DNA of 5,401 nt from Planctomycetota bacterium (GCA_022561255.1 JADFRO010000230.1:1-5401); one strand, 5' to 3'; numbered from the stretch's first letter, positions 1-5,401 are shown. Made by a program: numbers and translations. Notes: a model not told the origin generated them from the sequence alone.

Positions 1-134
1 TAATAAAAAACTGTGTTTCCGTACCCATAATAATAGGCACCGAGAAGTCCGAATACCGCACCCAAAAGGAACCCGAATTTTTTCAGTTCGATTTTTGTGC
101 TGCGAATCGCCTTAATTTCATCAATCAATATCAT
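1..134 (-). CDS. SxtJ-like small membrane protein, N-terminal part (cut by the window edge)
   Basis: The first 44 residues are visible, from the ATG at 134-132 to the left edge. They begin MILIDEIKAIRS, continue with a basic stretch ending IELKKFG, and then enter a hydrophobic segment (about residues 20-36, FLLGAVFGLLGAYYY) that reads as the first membrane helix. A charged start leading into K-x-x-L-x-K-F-G and a helix matches my knowledge of SxtJ-family proteins, which lie next to carbamoyltransferases in saxitoxin and many polysaccharide clusters; their function is not established. The start lies 3 bases after the TGA of the carbamoyltransferase reading frame, so the two are almost certainly co-transcribed and may be translationally coupled; I see no strong Shine-Dalgarno of its own. 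The DNA is AT-rich like the carbamoyltransferase part. Family assignment rests on this short stretch and on gene order. Confidence 0.6.
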   Translation of the reverse strand, partial: MILIDEIKAIRSTKIELKKFGFLLGAVFGLLGAYYYGYGNTVFY

Positions 135-137
135 TTT

Positions 138-1187
138 TCAATCTAATACGTATTCTTTTTTCCAATCCTTATCTTTTTCCAATGGGTTTTGATTTTTCTT
201 TTCTAGTAAATAATTACCCATCAAAAGAAAATCCATATCTGTTCTCATAAAACACAAATATGCGTCTTCCGGAGAGCAAACTATTGGTTCTCCCCTGACA
301 TTAAATGATGTATTCACTATGACAGGACAATCATACTTTTTATCAAACGCATCTATAATATTGTAGTACAACGGATTTGTATCTCTATTCACTGTTTGTA
401 TTCTTGCAGAATAATCAACGTGAGTAACCGCCGGGATTTCAGACCTTGCTATTTTCAGTCTTTCCAAACCGGTTACATTATCCTGATCAGTGTTTATTTC
501 CTTTCGCAAGTTTTTTTTGACGTTTGCCACTAAAAGCATGTAGGGGCTTTCTCTGTCGATCTCAAAATAATCGGAAGCACGTTCATAAGTGACTGACGGG
601 GCAAAGGGACGAAAACTTTCCCGGTATTTTATTTTCATATTCATTGTTGTCTGCATTTCCTTCGAACGTGCATCACCGATAATCGACCTGTTGCCCAACG
701 CCCGGGGTCCGAATTCCATCCTCCCTTGGAATAACCCGATTACCTTTTCATTGTTCAGCAAATCGGATATTTTTTCCGGGATATCATTATCACTGAAATG
801 AGTATACTTTATTTTGTTGACTTCGAGAAACTTTTGTATATCTCCATTCTTAAACTCCGGTCCAAGAAGTGAACCGCTTTGCTGATCATTCTTTCCGTCT
901 GCTTTTCTCGGGTTATCGAGATACTGGTACCATGTATACAAAGCTGCACCAAGTGCGCCGCCGGCGTCCCCTGCAGCAGGCTGGATCCAGACATTTTTGA
1001 AAGGTCCTTCCCGTAATACTCTACCGTTTCCCACACAATTCAATGCAACGCCACCTGCTAAACATATCGATTCCATTTTAGTCTTGTCATAAATGTGTCT
1101 TGTCATTCGCAACATTATCTCCTCAGTAACTTCCTGTATAGACCGGGCAATGTCCATGTCTTTTTGAGTTAACCCGGTTTCCGGTTT
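138..1187 (-). pseudogene. C-terminal half of a NodU/CmcH/TobZ-family O-carbamoyltransferase, lacking its own start
   Basis: Family members use ATP and carbamoyl phosphate to carbamoylate a hydroxyl of a sugar, antibiotic or Nod factor in the cytoplasm. Conserved signatures, numbered in the joined frame, are LAGGVALNCVGNG near 630, QPAAGDAGGALGAALY near 651-666, EFGPRALGNRS near 743-754, FRPFAPSV, THVDYSARIQTVN, and VNTSFNVRGEPIV near 876-888. The whole C-terminal domain and the end of the ATP-binding Kae1-like domain are therefore present. About 350 residues remain, against roughly 570-620 in complete members, so the N-terminal catalytic part with its metal and carbamoyl-adenylate-forming residues is missing. 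The frame has no start of its own; upstream sequence is pilus gene. No internal stop or frameshift is visible and motifs are well kept, which argues for a recent break or assembly join over an old decaying gene. The SxtJ-like gene follows after 3 bases. Confidence 0.85.
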
Positions 1188-2945
1188 GCGGCCGTTACTG
1201 CGAAGGGAGGCGATGAACGCGTCCCTAATGAATTCGACTCCTCCTTTGTTCGGGCTGCGGCACTTGATTTTCAGCAACATCCCCGGCAGTTCGGCACCGC
1301 TCTCGCTACTGAAATCGTTGATCGGTTCGGGAACGTCGATAACGCTCTCCCAGCTGTAGGCCTTCACGTTGGGCTCGAAAGTGATGTCCATGGACTCGAT
1401 CACGACCTCAGTACGTTGACCTCTGGGACCAGCCTGTCCGCTCGCGATCACCTCGAGCATCTCCGCCTGACTTTCGGCATCCGCCATTGCACCCTTTGCA
1501 CGGGGAATCGTGTTGTGGAGGAGCGCCAGGACTTGCGGAATGATCGTTTTGTTGCGCTGCAGCTCGATGAGTTTCTCAGTTTCGCCGCGTTCATTCGCTC
1601 CCTGCCCGGTGAGGGCGGCGAGTTGGCCCCTCAAGACGTTGCCTGCGTTCACGACCATTTCGGCCTGGGCACGGTCGGAGAGGCCGGCCGACGGACCGTT
1701 GTCGATGATCGAGGCCGCGCGATCGTCAGTGACTGCAACGGCGTCGATGCCTTGAGAGCTCGCCGCCAGGGCGCTCATGTCCGACGCCTGGCGAAACCAG
1801 ACGAGGCCCCCGGCGAGCAGAATGCACGCTGCGGATGCTGCGAAGGCGGGCCTCTTTTTGCGCCAGACGGCTTGCTTGGCGATCTCCGTCGGAAGCAGGT
1901 TGCTGTTGACTTTCGTAACCTCAAGCCCCTGCAGTGCGAGCCCGTAAGCGACCGCATAGCTGAGCAACTGCTCTTTCAACCCCTCCTGGTTGGGGGCAGA
2001 GGATGCGTCTGCGTTCTTGAACGAGTCGGGACGCTCGACGGGCATGCCGAGATTTTGCTGGAGATATTTTTGCAGACCGGGCAGCAGGAAGGCGTTGCCC
2101 ACGGCGATTACGCGTTCAACGTTGGCGTCGCGATGCGTGGAAGAGTAAAAGCCGATGGATCGTTGTAGCTCCTGTACCAAATCGGCGAAGACGGGGCGCA
2201 TGGCCTGGAAGATCTGCCGGGCATACTTGCTGCTGGCGGCGGTACGTTTCAAAGCTTCGGCCTTGGAAAACGAAAGCTTGAACGACTTGACCAACGCCTC
2301 AGTGAAGCTGTTTCCGCCCTTGGGAACCGTTCGCGTCCAGAAGCTGTCGGGCGTTGCGATGATCAGATCGGTGTTCTCCGCCCCAAGGTCGAGCAGGATG
2401 GTGGTGTCGCTCGTCAAGACGCCGTCGAAGTGCGCGGCGTTGTAGACCGCCAGCGGTGCGGATTGGACGGCCATCGGTTCGATCGCCGCCTGCTCGAAGT
2501 GGAGCAGGTGTTCCCGGATCAGTTCGCGCTTCATCGCGAAGATGCCGACCTCCAGATCGGGCGTGCCTTCCCGTTGGAACGTCTGGTAGTCCCAAATGAC
2601 TTCGTCCATGTCGAACGGAATCTGCTGCTCAGCCTCATACTGAACGATGTCGGGAATACGCTTCGGCGCGACGGGCGGGAGTTTCGTGAACCTCGCAAGC
2701 GTGTGTTGCCCGGGGACGCTAACGACCACCTGATCCTTGGATAGGTCGTTGTGCGAGAGGAACTTTTCCAGAGCGCTGCTGATGAGTGCCTGGCGTTCGG
2801 CGTCCGGCTGTGTGAGGATTTTCGCGTGCTCAACGTAATCGTGGGCTAGGAGTTCCACCTTTCCATCGCCCGACTTACGCAGTTTGATCGCCTTGAGAGC
2901 GCACCGCCCGACGTCGATGCCCCAGACCGCTTGTGCCGTTGCCAT
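138..2945 (-). CDS. pilM: Chimeric reading frame: type IV pilus assembly PilM/PilN-type protein (residues 1-587) joined to the C-terminal half of a carbamoyltransferase (588-935)
   Basis: Residues 1-340 are PilM, the actin-like cytoplasmic ATPase of the type IV pilus inner-membrane platform. The phosphate-1 motif GIDVG is at 9-13, phosphate-2 LLDLG at about 184-188, and an adenosine-type motif VIAVGNAFLLPG near 280-290. Residues 349-352 are NLLP, the motif at the cytoplasmic N-terminus of PilN, which binds PilM. A basic stretch and one membrane helix follow (368-384), then an extracytoplasmic region with a probable coiled coil, as in PilN, so this looks like a natural PilM-PilN fusion. I start at 2945 because GGAGGA lies 9 bases upstream and the protein then begins just before the ATPase motif; an in-frame ATG at 2993 lacks such support. 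At about residue 587 the frame runs into a carbamoyltransferase fragment, coinciding with a drop in GC. The pilus part is well supported; the joined product as a real protein is doubtful. Confidence 0.85.
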   Translation of the reverse strand: MATAQAVWGIDVGRCALKAIKLRKSGDGKVELLAHDYVEHAKILTQPDAERQALISSALEKFLSHNDLSKDQVVVSVPGQHTLARFTKLPPVAPKRIPDIVQYEAEQQIPFDMDEVIWDYQTFQREGTPDLEVGIFAMKRELIREHLLHFEQAAIEPMAVQSAPLAVYNAAHFDGVLTSDTTILLDLGAENTDLIIATPDSFWTRTVPKGGNSFTEALVKSFKLSFSKAEALKRTAASSKYARQIFQAMRPVFADLVQELQRSIGFYSSTHRDANVERVIAVGNAFLLPGLQKYLQQNLGMPVERPDSFKNADASSAPNQEGLKEQLLSYAVAYGLALQGLEVTKVNSNLLPTEIAKQAVWRKKRPAFAASAACILLAGGLVWFRQASDMSALAASSQGIDAVAVTDDRAASIIDNGPSAGLSDRAQAEMVVNAGNVLRGQLAALTGQGANERGETEKLIELQRNKTIIPQVLALLHNTIPRAKGAMADAESQAEMLEVIASGQAGPRGQRTEVVIESMDITFEPNVKAYSWESVIDVPEPINDFSSESGAELPGMLLKIKCRSPNKGGVEFIRDAFIASLRSNGRKPETGLTQKDMDIARSIQEVTEEIMLRMTRHIYDKTKMESICLAGGVALNCVGNGRVLREGPFKNVWIQPAAGDAGGALGAALYTWYQYLDNPRKADGKNDQQSGSLLGPEFKNGDIQKFLEVNKIKYTHFSDNDIPEKISDLLNNEKVIGLFQGRMEFGPRALGNRSIIGDARSKEMQTTMNMKIKYRESFRPFAPSVTYERASDYFEIDRESPYMLLVANVKKNLRKEINTDQDNVTGLERLKIARSEIPAVTHVDYSARIQTVNRDTNPLYYNIIDAFDKKYDCPVIVNTSFNVRGEPIVCSPEDAYLCFMRTDMDFLLMGNYLLEKKNQNPLEKDKDWKKEYVLD
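1173..1200. other. Breakpoint between GC-rich pilus gene and AT-rich carbamoyltransferase gene
   Basis: On the minus strand the frame passes from SLRSNG (pilus side) through RKPE to TGLTQKDMDIARSIQ, the last being typical carbamoyltransferase sequence. The residues GRKPE would fit both parents as I know them, so the exact crossover cannot be placed more finely than about this span. By hand count, 35 of 60 bases are G or C at 1201-1260 and 22 of 60 at 1081-1140. No inverted repeat, target-site duplication, att-like direct repeat or transposase sequence is visible at the join. It could be an assembly chimera, a microhomology-mediated deletion or insertion, or less likely a fixed gene fusion. 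Confidence 0.75.
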
Positions 2946-2954
2946 GAAACACTT

Positions 2955-2960
2955 TCCTCC
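2955..2960 (-). promoter_or_regulatory. Strong Shine-Dalgarno site of pilM
   Basis: The minus strand reads GGAGGA here, 9 bases before the ATG at 2945-2943. It fixes the pilM start at 2945 and rules against the longer in-frame start at 2993, which would add 16 residues that include this site. Confidence 0.75.
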
Positions 2961-2970
2961 GGGGGCGTCG

Positions 2971-2985
2971 GGTCGATCAACGACC
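2971..2985. repeat. Short inverted repeat GGTCG-5-CGACC in the pilM leader
   Basis: Two perfect 5-base arms (2971-2975 and 2981-2985) are separated by ATCAA. It lies 26 bases upstream of the pilM start and 11 bases beyond its Shine-Dalgarno site, so it could form a small hairpin in the leader or be an operator half-site pair. In GC-rich DNA such short arms can occur by chance. Confidence 0.25.
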
Positions 2986-3017
2986 GACCTCAACCATGTC
3001 GTGCCGCGATCAGGTCT

Positions 3018-3027
3018 GCCGTACGGC
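3018..3027. promoter_or_regulatory. Perfect 10-bp palindrome GCCGTACGGC in the divergent intergenic region
   Basis: The sequence equals its own reverse complement. It lies between the divergently transcribed pilM and mtaB, about 24 bases upstream of a possible mtaB -10 box, a position where a dimeric regulator could act on either gene. No regulator is known to me for this exact site, and chance is a fair alternative. Confidence 0.25.
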
Positions 3028-3050
3028 TTCCGTCACCAGGGGCGTTTGTG

Positions 3051-3056
3051 TATGAT
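3051..3056 (+). promoter_or_regulatory. Possible -10 box of mtaB (TATGAT)
   Basis: TATGAT matches the bacterial -10 consensus at five of six positions and stands out in GC-rich surroundings. With 17-base spacing the -35 position holds TTCCGT (3028-3033), a poor match. Transcription would start about 3062-3065, at or just before the mtaB ATG, giving a leaderless or nearly leaderless message. That fits the lack of a properly spaced Shine-Dalgarno site upstream of that ATG. Confidence 0.35.
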
Positions 3057-3064
3057 CCCCAGGC

Positions 3065-4684
3065 ATGGCCGCGAAGTATCTGCTGACCACGCTTGGCTGT
3101 AAAGTCAACCAGTACGAGTCCCAGCAAATCCGCGAACTCCTCGAATCCTTCGGTCTGCGCCCTGCCGCCGCTGGTCAGCAAGCCGATCTTGCGGTTGTGA
3201 ATACCTGCGCCGTAACGGTCTCGGCCTCACGGAAAAACCGCCAGGCCATCCGCCGCCTGAGTCGGGGTGGACGCACGCCCGTTGTTGTCGTGGGATGCGG
3301 CGCGTCGGCGGATCGCGACCGGCTGAGCGAACTCGCGGGCGTTGTGGCGGTTTTCGGCCACGACGTCGACGTTCGGAGCGAGCTGCACGCCCTGCTGTCA
3401 AAACGATTGGACCATCCGTCGGAAGGATCAACCAGACGAACGCAACCGGTGGCTGGCGAGCCCTTCGGGTCCAGGGGGAATGAAGTATCGATGAAACCGG
3501 ACGACACGACGCCTATCCCAGAAGCGTCAACACCTGCCAACCCAGGCTCGCCGTTACGGATTATCGCCCCCGACCTTCCGATTGTCAAGAAAACCGACGT
3601 ACTTCTTGGGCGAATCGAAGTCTTCGCGGGTCATCAGCGCGCGTTCCTGAAGGTGCAGGATGGGTGTGACGCGTTCTGTACTTACTGCATCATTCCCCGA
3701 TTGCGTCCCGTGCTGGGCTCCAAACCGGTGGAGATAGCCGTTGCTGAGGCGGAAGCGCTCGTTCGTGCGGGCCATCGGGAGATCGTCATCACCGGCATTT
3801 TCCTCGGAGCCTACGGGCGAACCACTGCGATTCGTAAGCGGTTCGGTAGCGGCCCGTCACCGCTTGCCACGCTCGTCGCCGCCCTTGCCGAGGTCGATGG
3901 GCTGGAGCGGCTTCGTCTTTCGAGCCTGGAACCCGGTGATGTGGATGCGTCACTTCTGGAGGTTCTTACAGCTCATCCGGCGTGCGTACCACACTTGCAT
4001 CTGCCGCTGCAGTCCGGCAGCGCAACGATACTGCGGCGGATGAACCGTCAGTACACGTCGCGGGATTTCCTTGAGATGGTTGATCGTGTGCGCGGCACGT
4101 TGGACCATCCCGCCATCACCACGGACATCATCGTCGGGTTCCCGGGTGAAACGGAGCGCGATTTCCAAGCCTCTCTGGCGATCGCGCGACACACGGAGTT
4201 CTGCAAGATTCACGCGTTTCCGTTTAGCTCGCGCGATGGCACGGCGGCATCCAAGTGGCGGACCGAGTTTATCGAGCCGCCGGTCGTACGAGAGCGGATG
4301 CGCCGGCTGAGCGAGCTGGAGCGAGAGTGTTCGATGGCTTTTCGTGCTCCGCTGGTCGGGCGGCAGGAGCGGGTCATCGTCGAGGAGGCAGGCGAAGACG
4401 ACGCGGCGCCTTGGCCGGCGATCAGGCATGGTCGTGCAGATCGCTATTTCGAGGTTCACTTTGAGGCCGACAAGAGTGTGCGAGCCGGCGATCTCGTTGA
4501 CGTACGAATCGACCGCGTCACGCCGACGCGAACGCACGCGACGCACATCGACAAGCGCTCCAGCGTGTATCCGTTGTACGTCGCCTCTAACGTCGCAGGA
4601 GCTTCGCTCTCCGCAGGAGTTTCGCCCTCCGCAGGAGTTTCGCCCTCCGCAGGAGTTTCGCCCTCCGCAGGAGCGGATGTTTAG
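3065..4684 (+). CDS. mtaB: MiaB-like tRNA methylthiotransferase, MtaB type (radical SAM; tRNA t6A37 to ms2t6A37)
   Basis: MtaB adds a methylthio group to t6A at position 37 of tRNAs next to the anticodon, using S-adenosylmethionine and two [4Fe-4S] clusters. The N-terminal methylthiotransferase domain (about 1-115) starts with LGCKVNQYES, the MtaB form of the motif, and its cluster cysteines are C12, C48 and C78. The radical-SAM CxxxCxxC is C201, C205, C208 in KVQDGCDAFCTYCIIP. HLHLPLQSGS (near 310) and DIIVGFPGETERDF (near 355) are further family signatures, and a weak TRAM-like tRNA-binding region covers about 427-495. At 539 residues it is longer than the usual 430-450. The extra length is a Pro/Ser/Thr-rich linker (about 116-170) and a repeat-coded tail (507-539). 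Both are non-conserved in appearance and spare the catalytic residues. The ATG at 3065 starts right at the domain. The gene is divergent from pilM and its stop overlaps that of the response regulator. Confidence 0.92.
   Translation: MAAKYLLTTLGCKVNQYESQQIRELLESFGLRPAAAGQQADLAVVNTCAVTVSASRKNRQAIRRLSRGGRTPVVVVGCGASADRDRLSELAGVVAVFGHDVDVRSELHALLSKRLDHPSEGSTRRTQPVAGEPFGSRGNEVSMKPDDTTPIPEASTPANPGSPLRIIAPDLPIVKKTDVLLGRIEVFAGHQRAFLKVQDGCDAFCTYCIIPRLRPVLGSKPVEIAVAEAEALVRAGHREIVITGIFLGAYGRTTAIRKRFGSGPSPLATLVAALAEVDGLERLRLSSLEPGDVDASLLEVLTAHPACVPHLHLPLQSGSATILRRMNRQYTSRDFLEMVDRVRGTLDHPAITTDIIVGFPGETERDFQASLAIARHTEFCKIHAFPFSSRDGTAASKWRTEFIEPPVVRERMRRLSELERECSMAFRAPLVGRQERVIVEEAGEDDAAPWPAIRHGRADRYFEVHFEADKSVRAGDLVDVRIDRVTPTRTHATHIDKRSSVYPLYVASNVAGASLSAGVSPSAGVSPSAGVSPSAGADV
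3453..3474. repeat. Imperfect hairpin-forming sequence inside the mtaB linker
   Basis: Outer arms CTGG (3453-3456) and CCAG (3471-3474) enclose CCC-TTC-GGG (3461-3469), leaving unequal unpaired bases between the two stems. It falls in the part of mtaB that codes for the extra linker between the methylthiotransferase and radical-SAM domains, and resembles short GC-rich palindromic elements. Chance or simple codon bias is possible. Confidence 0.25.
4595..4673 (+). repeat. 18-bp tandem repeat, about 4.4 copies, coding for hexapeptide AGVSPS at the MtaB C-terminus
   Basis: The unit is GCAGGAGTTTCGCCCTCC. Copies are 4595-4612 (two differences, at the T-to-C and C-to-T positions), 4613-4630, 4631-4648 and 4649-4666 (these three identical), then a partial GCAGGAG at 4667-4673. 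As 18 is a multiple of three, the array is read in frame as AGASLS, three times AGVSPS, then AGADV and the stop. Each unit can also fold: GGAG pairs with CTCC around a 7-base loop, and the flanking GC bases extend the stem with one bulged A. The identity of the last three copies indicates recent duplication by slippage. The array abuts the overlapping stop codons of two convergent genes. Confidence 0.95.
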
Positions 4685-5325
4685 GGGGTCGTCGGGCGTA
4701 TGGGGATCTTCGTGTCGTCGCGTACGGATTCGGCAAGCCTGACCAGCATGGCGAGGGAGTCCGCCTGCATTTTGTCCATCACACGCGCCCGGTGAGCCTC
4801 GACCGTTTTCATGCTGATGCCCAAGTCGGCCGCGATTCGCTTGTTGGGATGTCCGTCGACGACGAGGCCCATGACTTCGGTTTCGCGCGGCGTCAGACGC
4901 GCCATTTTGGTTTCAACTGCCGCTCGCTCGGCCCGAATTCGGCGGCTTCGGATGTTCTTCTCGACCGCCTCGCGGATTCGGGTCAGAAGGAACTGATCGT
5001 CGAACGGCTTTTCGATGAAGTCCACTGCCCCAGCGCGCATGGCACGTACGGCAATGGGAACGTCTCCGTATCCGGAAATAATGATGACCGGCAGCGTAAC
5101 GTCCGTCGCGGCTAACTGTTCCTGAAGCTCCAGCCCGCTGATGCCGGGCATCCGTACGTCCGCGACAACACATCCAAACCGATTGGGATCGTACGTATCG
5201 AGAAAGACCTTCGCGCGGTCGTAGGTCGCGACGTTAAATCCGCCCGACTCGATCATCCATTTCAACGACTCGCGGACGGCGGGGTCGTCGTCGACTACGT
5301 GAACGATCGGCTCGTCAGGGTTCAT
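4681..5325 (-). CDS. FixJ/NarL-type response regulator (receiver domain plus LuxR-type DNA-binding domain)
   Basis: This 214-residue protein is a two-component transcription regulator. The receiver domain (about 5-122) has the acidic pair D12-D13 in VVDDD, the phospho-acceptor D55 in VADVRMPGISG, S83 as the conserved Ser/Thr in IISGYGD, and K105 in EKPF. A charged linker (about 123-140) leads to a LuxR-type helix-turn-helix domain (about 142-200): LTPRETEVM, then the recognition-helix region ISMKTVEAHRARVMDKM. The receiver sequence and overall length fit the FixJ/TtrR group. I chose the ATG at 5325 because it begins just before the receiver domain, has AGGA 10 bases upstream, and overlaps the stop of the upstream kinase as ATGA; a 25-residue upstream extension is really the kinase gene in another frame. 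The kinase is its likely partner. The signal and target genes cannot be told from this window. Confidence 0.93.
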   Translation of the reverse strand: MNPDEPIVHVVDDDPAVRESLKWMIESGGFNVATYDRAKVFLDTYDPNRFGCVVADVRMPGISGLELQEQLAATDVTLPVIIISGYGDVPIAVRAMRAGAVDFIEKPFDDQFLLTRIREAVEKNIRSRRIRAERAAVETKMARLTPRETEVMGLVVDGHPNKRIAADLGISMKTVEAHRARVMDKMQADSLAMLVRLAESVRDDTKIPIRPTTP

Positions 5326-5401
5326 TGCGATCGTTTCCTGGGAGCGGCGGGAAGCGTAAAGTAGAAGGTGGCTCCGCCGTCGGAGTTCCCGTCCGCCCAA
5401 A
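5322..5401 (-). CDS. C-terminal end of a sensor histidine kinase (cut by the window edge)
   Basis: Only the last 25 codons and the TGA are present, ending WADGNSDGGATFYFTLP and then a basic tail. The G-G-A-T-F-x-F-T-L-P stretch is the end of the HATPase_c ATP-binding domain (G2 region and last strand) of histidine kinases. The TGA (5324-5322) overlaps the ATG of the response regulator in the sequence ATGA, a 4-base overlap typical of translational coupling, so kinase and regulator form an operon read right to left. The sensor domain, and hence the signal, lies outside the window. Confidence 0.85.
   Translation of the reverse strand, partial: WADGNSDGGATFYFTLPAAPRKRSQ
5334..5339 (-). promoter_or_regulatory. 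Probable Shine-Dalgarno site of the response regulator
   Basis: The minus strand reads AGGAAA inside the end of the kinase gene, with AGGA 10 bases before the ATG at 5325. It supports the start chosen at the ATGA overlap, though coupling to kinase translation may matter as much. Confidence 0.45.

Noticed and set aside
1173..1200. Insertion-sequence end or attachment site at the join
   Set aside because: I found no terminal inverted repeat, target duplication, tRNA end or integrase or transposase remnant around it.
1416..2168. A 250-codon open frame on the plus strand opposite the pilus gene
   Set aside because: It lies wholly antisense to pilM, whose frame has clear family motifs. The translation is rich in Arg, Gly and Cys with no recognisable domain, as expected for a shadow frame in GC-rich DNA.
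138..2945. A new functional pilus-linked carbamoyltransferase system
   Set aside because: The carbamoyltransferase lacks its N-terminal catalytic half, would be on the wrong side of the membrane, and starts exactly at a base-composition step; a chimeric join explains all three more simply.
3950..4546. A 198-codon open frame on the minus strand within mtaB
   Set aside because: It is antisense to the conserved radical-SAM and TRAM-like parts of mtaB, is very Arg-rich and has no motif; it is a by-product of GC-rich codon use.
4595..4673. Possible CRISPR array from regularly spaced repeats
   Set aside because: The 18-bp units follow each other directly with no unique spacers and lie inside a coding frame, so this is a simple tandem repeat.
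5326..5400. A 25-residue N-terminal extension of the response regulator starting at 5400
   Set aside because: The same DNA in another frame encodes a typical histidine kinase C-terminus ending in TGA at the ATGA overlap, and the extension has no receiver-domain sequence.

Overview
The window carries two kinds of DNA that meet at about position 1190. From there to the right end the sequence is GC-rich. It holds a type IV pilus PilM/PilN-type gene (minus strand), a MiaB-like tRNA methylthiotransferase of the MtaB type (plus strand), and a two-component pair (minus strand): a FixJ/NarL-type response regulator preceded by the last 25 codons of a histidine kinase. The high GC, the PilM polypeptide that already contains a PilN-like segment, and the short GC-rich repeats suggest a Planctomycetota-like bacterium, probably environmental. 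That assignment is an inference; the window has no rRNA or other decisive marker.

Left of about 1190 the DNA is visibly AT-richer. By hand count, 22 of 60 bases are G or C at 1081-1140, against 35 of 60 at 1201-1260; further out it is 15 of 60 at 121-180 and 38 of 60 at 1621-1680. This part codes for the C-terminal half of a NodU/CmcH/TobZ-type O-carbamoyltransferase. Three bases further on begins a small membrane protein resembling SxtJ, which runs off the left edge. That pair is typical of polysaccharide or secondary-metabolite clusters.

The key oddity is that the pilus gene and the carbamoyltransferase half are joined in frame into one open reading frame (138-2945, 935 codons from the chosen start). 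The join coincides with the composition step, removes the N-terminal half of the carbamoyltransferase, and would place an ATP-using enzyme domain outside the membrane. I read this as a chimeric join, either an assembly artefact or a recombination/insertion breakpoint, and not as a new functional fusion; read data across 1150-1230 would decide.

Layout: SxtJ-like start (1-134, minus), chimeric pilM::carbamoyltransferase (138-2945, minus), a 119-bp divergent intergenic region (2946-3064), mtaB (3065-4684, plus), response regulator (4681-5325, minus, its stop overlapping the mtaB stop by 4 bp), and histidine kinase end (5322-5401, minus, ATGA overlap with the regulator). MtaB is unusual in having an extra linker and a C-terminal tail made of an 18-bp tandem repeat. 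I see no tRNA, rRNA, CRISPR array, transposase or origin.
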